From: Dehalococcoidia bacterium
GTDB lineage: Bacteria > Chloroflexota > Dehalococcoidia > JAUYDP01
DNA length: 9,984 nt
Assembly: GCA_030691805.1 (NCBI GenBank)
Contig: JAUYDP010000272.1
Span: forward strand, 1 to 9,984
Direction: 5' to 3'
Part shown: piece after piece, positions 1 to 5,739 of the stretch
How the letters are laid out: every line of letters begins with the position of its first letter
Numbering within the stretch: position 1 is the first letter of the stretch
Made by a program: the position numbers and the translations under genes
Notes under the pieces: generated by a model
The model's input: the letters and a program-made list of their open reading frames with translations, nothing else
What the model was told of the DNA's origin: nothing
The model's database searches: none

Positions 1-652
1 GCTGGACCAGCTTCTCTCTGGCCCAGGGCGTGCTGGATTGGGCGCCCAGGTCATCCAGAGCCAGGATCTCCACGTTGCGCACGTGCTCAAAAAGCTCGTC
101 GTAGGATACCTCGCTCTGGGGGTGAAAGGCCAGGCGAAGATGGTCCAGGAGGTCCGGGACGGTTATGAAGAAGACCTGGTGGCCAAGGGCTAGACTTTGG
201 TTGGCCACGGCCGCTGCCAGATGGGTCTTGCCACAGCCGCTGGCGCCCATGAGCGCCAGCCAGCCCTGGGGGGCATCGGCGAAGGCCCTGGCCATGGCCA
301 GGGCATAGCGGACACGGTCCTGCCCCAGAGGGTCGGTGGTTCGCCCCGGCCTCCCCGTCGGGAGGAAATCGTCGAAGGTGAGGCGGGACAACGGCCCCAG
401 GTTGCTGAGTCGCTGAAGGCGCTCTAGCCGGTCCCGGGCCTCTACTTGCAGGCGGCACTGGCATACCAGGGCCTTCCCGAAGTCGGGATGGCCGACAGGT
501 ACCTCGACACGAACGTAGCCGGTCCCCTGGCAAACCGGGCAAGGGGGAGTCCCAACCTGGCTTTCTTCAGTGCTGGACGATTCGGGCGTACTTTCCTTTA
601 AGGTATTTGTCAGGCTGGATGTCCTTCTGATTATCTCCCCGATCTTTTCCAT
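1..652 (-). CDS. dnaC: DnaC/DnaI-like helicase loader ATPase, partial (C-terminus beyond the left edge)
   Basis: An AAA+ ATPase of the DnaC/DnaI family, which loads the DnaB hexamer onto DNA at the origin or at restarted forks. Reading leftward, the visible part begins MEKIGEIIRRTSSLTN. A short low-complexity Ser/Glu/Thr stretch follows, then a probable zinc knuckle (CPVCQGTGY ... CQC), as in DnaI-type loaders. After a linker comes the Walker A loop GASGCGKTH (about residues 136-144 from this start; bases near 247-221) and the Walker B motif ILALDDLGAQ (bases near 64-35). The frame is open to base 1, so sensor and arginine-finger regions are outside the window. Two ATG starts are possible, at 652 and 724, each behind an identical AAGGAAGG-type ribosome site because the region is duplicated. 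I chose 652, which gives the smaller overlap with dnaD. It is the fourth gene of the rplI-dnaB-dnaD operon, which supports the helicase-loader reading. Family assignment is firm; the exact start is not. Confidence 0.88.
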   Translation of the reverse strand, partial: MEKIGEIIRRTSSLTNTLKESTPESSSTEESQVGTPPCPVCQGTGYVRVEVPVGHPDFGKALVCQCRLQVEARDRLERLQRLSNLGPLSRLTFDDFLPTGRPGRTTDPLGQDRVRYALAMARAFADAPQGWLALMGASGCGKTHLAAAVANQSLALGHQVFFITVPDLLDHLRLAFHPQSEVSYDELFEHVRNVEILALDDLGAQSSTPWAREKLVQ

Positions 653-1355
653 TCCTTCCTTCCCTGGACCCCTGATATATACTTGGCCGCTCTCTAGCAG
701 AGGCACCTCCCCGATCTTTTCCATCCCTTCCTTCCCTGGACCATCGCTCCAGAATGCGGGCAATATAGCGCCAGTTTCTACGGTTCAGGTCCACTGCCTC
801 CCGGAAAGCCTCCTCTATCCAAAGTAGCGGATAGGTCTTCTCTGCCTGTTTCAACTCGTCAGCCACCAGGGGGGTCACCATGCCGATGTTCTCTTCATAT
901 AAGGCGAAGATGTTTTGCCTGGGCGTTTCGACGGCTTCTTCCGGGACCACACCCAGTTGTCCCAGATCAAGCTCGCCTCGCTGAATCTGGGCCAGGGCGC
1001 GCCGGTCGCGTTCTGTGTTCAAGAAGTATAGCTCCTGGGGGCCTCCCGCCGTTTCCAGGGTGAGGCGAACGAATAAGCCCCGCTCCCAGGCCAGGGCGAT
1101 TCCGCGGCGAAGGGCCGCCTCCGGGGTCTCTCCTGCGCATCGCAACGCCTCTATCAAGGTGCTATCGCGCAGTAACTCTTGCAAGGTAATGAACTTGGGA
1201 TAGGTGCGCCTGGTAGAGAGGAGCCAAAAAACGTGAAGGGTGACTTTCAGCTCCGCCAGTTCGGTTATCTTGGGCAGCAGCAGGGTGAAGAACAGGGTTG
1301 GTAGTGGCGTACAGGATGCCCTGGCAGGAAAACCCTGAAAGGCTGGCCGTCCCAT
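567..1355 (-). CDS. dnaD: DnaD-domain primosome protein
   Basis: A 262-residue DnaD-like protein. In Bacillus, DnaD remodels origin DNA and helps recruit the DnaB-type helicase with its loader. The N-terminal part (about residues 19-100) has the winged-helix character of the family: FFTLLLPKI, then ELKVTLHVFWLL, then KFITLQELLRD. The C-terminal DnaD/DnaB_2 domain spans about residues 148-205, with the conserved run YEENIGMVTPLVADEL and then W179 and the NWRYIARILERW end (194-205). The tail, 206-262, is charged and low-complexity and contains two copies of an 11-residue repeat from the DNA duplication described separately. I chose ATG 1355, which shares one base with the dnaB stop (TGATG), indicating coupled translation; a TTG one codon upstream is also in frame. 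The last 86 bases overlap the loader gene. Family is clear; symbol assignment follows the domain rather than proven orthology. Confidence 0.88.
   Translation of the reverse strand: MGRPAFQGFPARASCTPLPTLFFTLLLPKITELAELKVTLHVFWLLSTRRTYPKFITLQELLRDSTLIEALRCAGETPEAALRRGIALAWERGLFVRLTLETAGGPQELYFLNTERDRRALAQIQRGELDLGQLGVVPEEAVETPRQNIFALYEENIGMVTPLVADELKQAEKTYPLLWIEEAFREAVDLNRRNWRYIARILERWSREGRDGKDRGGASARERPSIYQGSREGRNGKDRGDNQKDIQPDKYLKGKYARIVQH
635..742. repeat. Two 36-bp direct repeats, 72 bp apart, at the dnaD/dnaC overlap
   Basis: Bases 635-670 and 707-742 are the same 36-bp sequence with one mismatch (35/36). On the minus strand each copy holds a purine-rich ribosome site (GGGAAGGAAGG) directly followed by ATG GAA AAG ATC GGG GAG. 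The 72-bp offset is 24 codons, so both copies stay in frame in dnaC (start codons 724 and 652) and in dnaD, where they encode SREGRDGKDRG and SREGRNGKDRG. It looks like a segmental duplication of the loader gene's start region. Confidence 0.9.
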
Positions 1356-2749
1356 CAATTGGTCCTGGAAGGCCCGTCACGACGGGGAGCACGGCTGGCA
1401 TCCGTGGCCAGGTTGTCGAAGCGGGCGGTGCTCTCGTTGAAACGGATGCGCAACTCTCCCACCGGTCCGTTGCGGTGTTTGGCTACTCGGATCTCGGCGA
1501 TACCCTTGGGATAAGGGTCCCGAGATTTCCGGCTCCATTCTTCCTCGGTGTAATAGACGTCATCCCTGTAGATGAAGAGAACAACGTCAGCATCCTGCTC
1601 AATAGAGCCGCTGTCACGAAGGTCCGAAAGCTGTGGGGTGTGGGGAGTCCGCGTCTCCACCGCCCGGCTGAGCTGAGACACGGCCAGGACCGGCGCCTCT
1701 ATCTCCCTGGCCAGGGCCTTTAGCGATCTTGAGATATAGCTGATTTCCTGGACCCGGTTCTCGAAGTTGCCCCCATGGACCAGACCCAGGTAGTCCACGA
1801 TAATCAGGTCAACCCCCACCTCGTTATGCAAGCGTTTGGACTTGCTGCGCATCTCCACCACTTTGATGACCGGTGAATCGTCAACATAAATAGGGGCTTC
1901 GGAGAGCAAGCCTGTAGCATGCACGATGCGCTTTTCCTCCTCAGCGTTCAGGAATCCCTGGCGCAAGCGTTGGGAGTCCACCCGGGCCTGGCTGCAAAGT
2001 AGCCTCTGTACCACTTGCTCCTTGGACATCTCCAGGCTGAAGATGGCTACTCTGGCGGCGTGCTTGACGGCGGCGTGTTGGGCGATGTTCAGCGCCAGGC
2101 TGGTCTTGCCCAGGCTGGGACGGGCCGCCAGGATGATCAGGTCGGACCGTTGAAAGCCCCCACCCAATATCTTGTCCAGGTCAATGATCCCCGTTTCGAC
2201 GTGGGCCAGATGCCCGTCGCGGGTATGGCCGCCGAGGCCGGTCTCATCGAAATAACGGTCCAACAGATGCCGGATGTGCACCAGGTCCCGCTGTGGCCGG
2301 CCAGAACTGAGGTTAAACAAGACCTCTTCTGCCCTTGACAAAGCCGTTTCCACGTCATCCCGGGCCTCGTACCCGACCCCGGCGATGCGGCCTCCGGCGT
2401 CTATCAGGCGTCGCATGAAAGCGGTGTTGCGGACGATCCCACCGTAGTGCTCAACGTGGAAAGGGGTGGGCACACGGGAAACCAGATAGCTAAGGTAGGC
2501 GGGGCCACCAACGTCTTCCAGCCGGCCGTCCTGGGTGAGGCGATGGGCCACCGTTATCTGGTTGATGGCCCCGCCCTTTTCGTAGAGGGCCAGGCAGGCC
2601 CCGTAGATCCAGTTGTTTCGCTCCCGGTAGAAGTCCTCGGCCTTGAGGGTCAGGGAAACGGAGATTATGGCTTCCGCGTCTATCAGAAGAGAGCCAATTA
2701 CGGCCTCTTCGGCATCAACATCATGGGGCAGGAGTTGGTCCGAAGCCAT
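1355..2749 (-). CDS. dnaB: Replicative DNA helicase DnaB
   Basis: The hexameric 5'-3' helicase that unwinds the replication fork and recruits primase. At 464 residues it has normal family length. Residues 1-150 form the N-terminal collar domain, opening with LPHDVDAEEAVIGSLL. A linker (about 151-185) leads to the RecA-like ATPase: Walker A ARPSLGKTS (209-217), SLEMS (238-242), Walker B LIIVDYLGL (315-323), the SQLSRAVE (358-365) and LSDLRDSGSIEQDAD (374-388) motifs, and the arginine-finger region KHRNGPVG (424-431). All key residues are present and no intein is inserted. The start ATG overlaps the rplI stop by one base (TAATG) and the stop overlaps the dnaD start, so the gene is translationally coupled on both sides. 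Its last 14 residues or so are a variable tail. Identification is secure. Confidence 0.98.
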   Translation of the reverse strand: MASDQLLPHDVDAEEAVIGSLLIDAEAIISVSLTLKAEDFYRERNNWIYGACLALYEKGGAINQITVAHRLTQDGRLEDVGGPAYLSYLVSRVPTPFHVEHYGGIVRNTAFMRRLIDAGGRIAGVGYEARDDVETALSRAEEVLFNLSSGRPQRDLVHIRHLLDRYFDETGLGGHTRDGHLAHVETGIIDLDKILGGGFQRSDLIILAARPSLGKTSLALNIAQHAAVKHAARVAIFSLEMSKEQVVQRLLCSQARVDSQRLRQGFLNAEEEKRIVHATGLLSEAPIYVDDSPVIKVVEMRSKSKRLHNEVGVDLIIVDYLGLVHGGNFENRVQEISYISRSLKALAREIEAPVLAVSQLSRAVETRTPHTPQLSDLRDSGSIEQDADVVLFIYRDDVYYTEEEWSRKSRDPYPKGIAEIRVAKHRNGPVGELRIRFNESTARFDNLATDASRAPRRDGPSRTN

Positions 2750-3201
2750 TACTCCTCTTCGACGATTACCTTTACCTTAGCAACGGCATCCTTTGCAACG
2801 TGAATGAGGACTTCGTACGTGCCAATATTGCGAATCGGCTCCTGTAAGTCCACCTTGTGCTTGTCCACCTCGTGGCTGGTCTGGCGGCGTAGCTCGTCAG
2901 CGATATCTGCGTTGGTGATGGATCCGTGCATGCGCATCTGTTCGCCAAGCTTGACCTTGAAGACCAACTCCTGTTGGGAGAGCTTCTCTGCCAGGGCGGT
3001 CGTTTCCTTAAAAGCGCGGTTCGTTTTAGAAGACTCTATCGTCTTTCGGTGTTGGACATTCTTTTGGGCCCCCTCGGTGGCCGGGACGGCCAGCCCCTTG
3101 GGTAAGAGATAATTGCGGGCATAGCCGGGGGCAACGTCCTTTACCTCGCCTGCCCGCCCAGTGCCGGCGACATCTTGCAAAAAAAGAACCCTCGTAGGGA
3201 T
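2749..3201 (-). CDS. rplI: 50S ribosomal protein bL9, probable ATC start
   Basis: bL9 binds 23S rRNA near the L1 stalk and helps keep reading frame. The product carries the family signature in its N-terminal domain, VKDVAPGYARNYLLPKGLAV (residues 20-39), followed by a long connecting helix (about 41-80) and the C-terminal RNA-binding domain, which includes MHGSIT (91-96). The family begins M-(K/R)-VLFLQDV; here the matching frame reads IPTRVLFLQDVAGTG. No ATG, GTG or TTG lies at the expected position. The ATC at 3201-3199 sits 7 bases after a strong AAGGAGG, so I take it as the start, giving 150 residues, the usual length. The in-frame TTG at 3186 would remove the first beta strand. A G-to-C sequencing or assembly error (ATG to ATC) is the main alternative. 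The gene heads the replication operon and has its own promoter. Confidence 0.95.
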   Translation of the reverse strand: MPTRVLFLQDVAGTGRAGEVKDVAPGYARNYLLPKGLAVPATEGAQKNVQHRKTIESSKTNRAFKETTALAEKLSQQELVFKVKLGEQMRMHGSITNADIADELRRQTSHEVDKHKVDLQEPIRNIGTYEVLIHVAKDAVAKVKVIVEEE

Positions 3202-3208
3202 AGCAGCA

Positions 3209-3215
3209 CCTCCTT
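3209..3215 (-). promoter_or_regulatory. Shine-Dalgarno site of rplI
   Basis: Minus-strand AAGGAGG, a near-perfect complement of the 16S 3' end, placed 7 bases before the ATC at 3201. It is the main reason for placing the bL9 start there rather than at a downstream TTG. Confidence 0.8.
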
Positions 3216-3222
3216 GCCGTCA

Positions 3223-3250
3223 ATTATAACCCATCTGGCTGGAAAGACAA
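3223..3250 (-). promoter_or_regulatory. Predicted sigma-70 promoter of the rplI-dnaB-dnaD-dnaC operon
   Basis: On the minus strand a perfect TATAAT (3228-3223) lies 16 bases downstream of TTGTCT (3250-3245), which matches four of six positions of TTGACA. The -10 box is about 20 bases before the rplI start, so the leader would be short. This is the only good promoter-like sequence upstream of the four coupled genes. Confidence 0.6.
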
Positions 3251-3269
3251 AGGCGACATAGACGGGCTT

Positions 3270-3365
3270 TCAAAAAGATTGCTTCAGTATCTTTGCAGCC
3301 CGCTCCACGCGCTGCCGGGACCCCTCGTCCAGCCGTACGGACACGGTGTTCTTTCTCGTCGGCAT
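3270..3365 (-). pseudogene. Truncated ribbon-helix-helix-like antitoxin stub (31 aa)
   Basis: The ATG at 3365 follows an excellent ribosome site (AAAGGAGGGTGA). The product starts MPTRKNTVSVRLDEGSRQRV and ends after 31 residues with ILKQSF and a TGA. The pattern of an N-terminal strand (NTVSVRLD) followed by a helix (SRQRVERAAKIL) resembles the DNA-binding half of CopG/RHH antitoxins, which normally run to 60-90 residues. The second helix and toxin-binding tail are absent, and downstream frames do not resume it before the rplI promoter. It starts one base after the stop of a PIN-toxin remnant, so the two were probably cotranscribed. I read it as the broken antitoxin of a decayed TA locus; a functional short peptide cannot be ruled out. 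Confidence 0.5.
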
Positions 3366-3366
3366 T

Positions 3367-3662
3367 TCACCCTCCTTTCCACGCCCTGCCTAGCTGGGCC
3401 AGTGCGGAGCTCAACAGATCAGGGATCACCCTCTGCATGGCCGCTAGTCGGGCCAGAACTCCATGACTTGTGTCTCGTCCAGCCTCCCGTCGGTATAGAG
3501 TTCCACCGCCAGGACAGGGCTACAGAGCACTCTCAGCCCAAGGTCCATCGCCTCCCGGAAAGGTCTCCGGTCGTCCATTAGGAGGGCCCATCTCCGGTGC
3601 TCCAGGGCAAGGTTGATAGCAGCCCGCTCTCCAGGGCCGAACCCCTTGACCCGCTCACTTGG
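3367..3662 (-). pseudogene. PIN-domain toxin remnant, N-terminus missing, frameshifted
   Basis: Translation from 3662 leftward gives the C-terminal half of a PIN-like (DUF3368-type) toxin: GFGPGERAAINLAL followed by WALLMDDRRPF and LGLRVLCSPV. This holds the third and fourth acidic positions of the fold (Glu in GPGE, Asp in MDD). After DETQVME the frame runs into a TAG at 3446-3444, but a one-base shift near 3459 restores VLARLAAMQRVIPDLLSSAL and continues to a TGA at 3369-3367. The shift fits loss of one G (GAG GTT reduced to GAGTT). The usual N-terminal half, with the first catalytic Asp, is not found upstream, where stops close the frame at about 3668. The toxin is therefore inactive. The last bases lead directly into the short antitoxin-like ORF. 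Confidence 0.6.
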
Positions 3663-3798
3663 ATGTCAAGTTAAAGGCAATGCTGCTTGCGCATTCTTTG
3701 TATCGCCGTTTCTGTTTGGGAGTTCATCGCGCCCGTGACCGACTAGCCTGATTTCATTACATGGGGAGAACCCGGAAGCCACTTGGCTCCGTCCAGCG

Positions 3799-5451
3799 CT
3801 ACTTCGGCGGCCGCTTTCCCGCGTACTTCCCCTCTACTGCCTGGCGCACCAGATTATACAGGATCTTCCCCGTAGGGTTCACGGGGATGCTCTCCATGAA
3901 CTCCACGAAGTCCGGCACCAAGTATTCAGCGATCTTGTCCCGGCAGAAGTCTCGAAGCTCCTGGGAGCCCATATTTTCTCCAGACCGTAGCTTAACGCAC
4001 GCCACGGTGCACTCGCCGAGGACAGGGTTTGATACGCCCACCACGCAGCACTTCTCCACCTTAGAATGGGTTGACAATAAACCCTCAACCTCCACCGGAT
4101 AGATCTTGTGCCCACCCCGCACAATACGGTCGTCCACCCGTGACACCAGGAAGATATGGCCTTCCTCGTCCATGGTGGCGATATCGCCGGTTTTCAGCCA
4201 GCCTTCGGGACTAAACTTCTGGGCGTTTAGCTCCGGCTTATTCCAGTAACCGGGGGTGACATAGGGGCCTTTGAGCCAGAGCTCCCCCAACTCTCCAGGT
4301 GACATGGTTTTTCCCGAGTCGTCCGCTACCTTAGCTTGGCCTCCTGGTAGGACCCGTCCAATGCTCTTAGCCTTGATCTCCAGCGGGTCATCGAAGGTAG
4401 CGATGGTGGTCAAGCTGGCCTCGGTCATGCCTCCGATGTGCATGATTTCCCCCAGCTTCTCGATCGTAGAAATGCGGTCCTCGGGATCGCTCGCCGCGCC
4501 GCCTACGTAACCGGCCCGCACGCTGCTTACGTCGTACTGCTCGAAATCGGGGTGGTGCAGGACCAGGCGAAACATGGTGGGTACGCCCACCAGGAAGGTA
4601 GCCCGTTCCCGCTGGATGGTCTCCAGGAAGCGTTTTGGCTCGAAAGCGTCCATTAGTACGACCGTAGCCCCACCGGCGTAGGCGTAGGTGGTCCCGGACT
4701 CCACCCCGAACTGGTGGCTCATGGGAAGGGGCATTAAAAAGATGTCCTTCTCGGTGGTATGGCTGACCCGAACCGCCGACTTGCAGTTGGAGAGGACCGT
4801 ATTATGGGTATGCATGGCCCCCTTGGGCTCGCCGGTGGTGCCCGAAGTGTGGGTGATGAGACAAAGGCTGTTGGAAGCATCAAACGCAGGATTCAGGAAC
4901 CTCCTGGCCCATGACAGCTCGTCGCCGACTCCGGGGTCCTGGGTCATGAGCTCGTCCAAAGAGATGGCTTGTTGAGAGGCCTGGCCTTTTACCAGGACAT
5001 GCCGTACCGACGGGAAATCCGGCAGGAGTTTTTGGACCATATCCAGGTAGTTGAAGCCGCCGAAGTTGTCTACGATTATTACAATTTTAGGTTCCACATT
5101 GCCCAGGATATATCTTAGCTCCCGCTCCCGGAAGGCCAGGCTAAGCGGCACCCAGATGGCGCCGATGGTTGCGGCCCCATACCATCCAAAACCAGCTTCA
5201 GCCCAGACGGGCATTATAGAGAGGACCCGGTCGCCGAACTTTACCCCAAGGCGGTGCAGGTGGGCTGCCAGGCGGACAGCCTGGGCACGATACTGGTGGA
5301 AGGTGAAGCGCCTGCTTCGGTCAACCAGCGCCTCCCTGTCCGGGAATCGCGCCGTTATGCGGTCCAGGCTCTGGAACATAGTCTCTCCCAGCTCCGGCTG
5401 GTAATTGGGGTCATACAGGTCTAATGGATATTGGTACCGGTCTTTCGTCAT
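3799..5451 (-). CDS. Acyl-CoA synthetase (AMP-forming), ANL superfamily
   Basis: A 550-residue adenylate-forming ligase that would activate a carboxylic acid to acyl-AMP and then to the CoA thioester in the cytoplasm. Motifs are complete: P-loop HTSGTTGEPKGAMHTH (201-216), the GGAA and GGMTEAS segments (317-320, 340-346; A5), LKTGD (419-423; A7), the hinge VSRVDDRIVRGGHKIYPVEV (436-455; A8) and the catalytic lysine in PVNPTGK (K529; A10). The family is that of medium/long-chain or cyclohexanecarboxylate-type CoA ligases; the substrate is not predictable. I chose ATG 5451 because GGGAGGT precedes it by four bases and the protein start is family-like. The frame stays open 87 codons further upstream, but that stretch is hairpin repeats and is probably not translated. 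The second ligase at 7266 is a clear relative, sharing FGGF(N/D)YL(D/E)M and MD(A/S)F(E/D)P. No terminator is evident after it. Confidence 0.93.
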   Translation of the reverse strand: MTKDRYQYPLDLYDPNYQPELGETMFQSLDRITARFPDREALVDRSRRFTFHQYRAQAVRLAAHLHRLGVKFGDRVLSIMPVWAEAGFGWYGAATIGAIWVPLSLAFRERELRYILGNVEPKIVIIVDNFGGFNYLDMVQKLLPDFPSVRHVLVKGQASQQAISLDELMTQDPGVGDELSWARRFLNPAFDASNSLCLITHTSGTTGEPKGAMHTHNTVLSNCKSAVRVSHTTEKDIFLMPLPMSHQFGVESGTTYAYAGGATVVLMDAFEPKRFLETIQRERATFLVGVPTMFRLVLHHPDFEQYDVSSVRAGYVGGAASDPEDRISTIEKLGEIMHIGGMTEASLTTIATFDDPLEIKAKSIGRVLPGGQAKVADDSGKTMSPGELGELWLKGPYVTPGYWNKPELNAQKFSPEGWLKTGDIATMDEEGHIFLVSRVDDRIVRGGHKIYPVEVEGLLSTHSKVEKCCVVGVSNPVLGECTVACVKLRSGENMGSQELRDFCRDKIAEYLVPDFVEFMESIPVNPTGKILYNLVRQAVEGKYAGKRPPK

Positions 5452-5455
5452 ACTT

Positions 5456-5462
5456 ACCTCCC
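5456..5462 (-). promoter_or_regulatory. Shine-Dalgarno site deciding the ligase start
   Basis: Minus-strand GGGAGGT ends four bases before ATG 5451. It supports this start over the 87-codon upstream extension that runs through the repeat cluster. Confidence 0.65.
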
Positions 5463-5510
5463 CTCGTCTTATTAGCGGTTTGTCACAGCCCTTCTGATAT
5501 GTCAACCGGC

Positions 5511-5538
5511 GTAGGGGCGCACGGCTGTGCGCCCCTAC
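5511..5538. repeat. 28-bp perfect palindrome (12-bp stem, 4-base loop)
   Basis: GTAGGGGCGCAC (5511-5522), loop GGCT, then the exact complement GTGCGCCCCTAC (5527-5538). It is GC-rich with no T tract on either side, so it does not look like a classical intrinsic terminator. Its form matches REP-like extragenic palindromes that recur in many bacterial genomes. It sits between the ligase and YchF genes, nearest the ligase start. Confidence 0.85.
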
Positions 5539-5588
5539 CGTGTCGTCAAATCTTGGCTGACGCAACGCTAGGTCGGGCCGTCGTCCTC

Positions 5589-5690
5589 TCTTTTCGGTAG
5601 GGTGGGGCCGTCCGTGTCTTTTTTCGGTAGGTCTCTCTTTTTTCGGTAGGTCGGGGTCGTCCTTGTCTTTTTTCAGTAGGTCGGGGTCGT
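5589..5690. repeat. Four short direct repeats (TTTTTTCGGTAGG core)
   Basis: The core CGGTAG preceded by a T run occurs at 5595, 5625 and 5644, with CAGTAG at 5674, giving spacings of 30, 19 and 30 bases. The two copies on the right are extended by GTCGGGGTCGTCC, the left half of the palindrome at 5680-5703. On the minus strand the repeats read as A-tract blocks (CCTACCGAAAAAAGA). The 19-base step changes reading frame between copies, which argues that they are not a protein repeat. Confidence 0.8.
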
Positions 5691-5703
5691 CCTCGACCCC
5701 GAC
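5680..5703. repeat. 24-bp perfect palindrome (10-bp stem, TCCT loop)
   Basis: GTCGGGGTCG, loop TCCT, then CGACCCCGAC. It has the same 10-4-10 geometry as the hairpin one base to its right and shares its left half with the adjacent direct repeats, so it seems to belong to the same family. It lies in the gap between ychF and the ligase gene. Confidence 0.85.
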
Positions 5704-5704
5704 C

Positions 5705-5728
5705 GTCGGCATCGAGGGCGATGCCGAC
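5705..5728. repeat. 24-bp perfect palindrome (10-bp stem, AGGG loop) just after ychF
   Basis: GTCGGCATCG, loop AGGG, then CGATGCCGAC. It begins 11 bases beyond the ychF stop on the minus strand. The position would suit a 3'-end hairpin that stabilises or ends the ychF transcript, but there is no U tract after it, so I class it as a palindromic repeat rather than a terminator. Confidence 0.8.
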
Positions 5729-5739
5729 TACGGAGGTGA

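Noticed and set aside
87..542. Long minus-strand Pro/Gly/Arg-rich open frame
   Set aside because: It is the wrong frame of the helicase-loader gene; the true frame shows a zinc knuckle and Walker A and B motifs.
3690..3746. Short minus-strand ORF starting MNSQTETAIQRMRK
   Set aside because: About 18 codons, no ribosome site and no recognisable family; it may only be junk beside the PIN remnant.
5500..5505. Perfect minus-strand TTGACA upstream of the first ligase
   Set aside because: No acceptable -10 box occurs 16-18 bases downstream, so I do not call a promoter.
5511..5728. CRISPR array
   Set aside because: The repeats are few, unequal in spacing (30, 19, 30) and lack unique spacers of constant length; no cas genes are visible.
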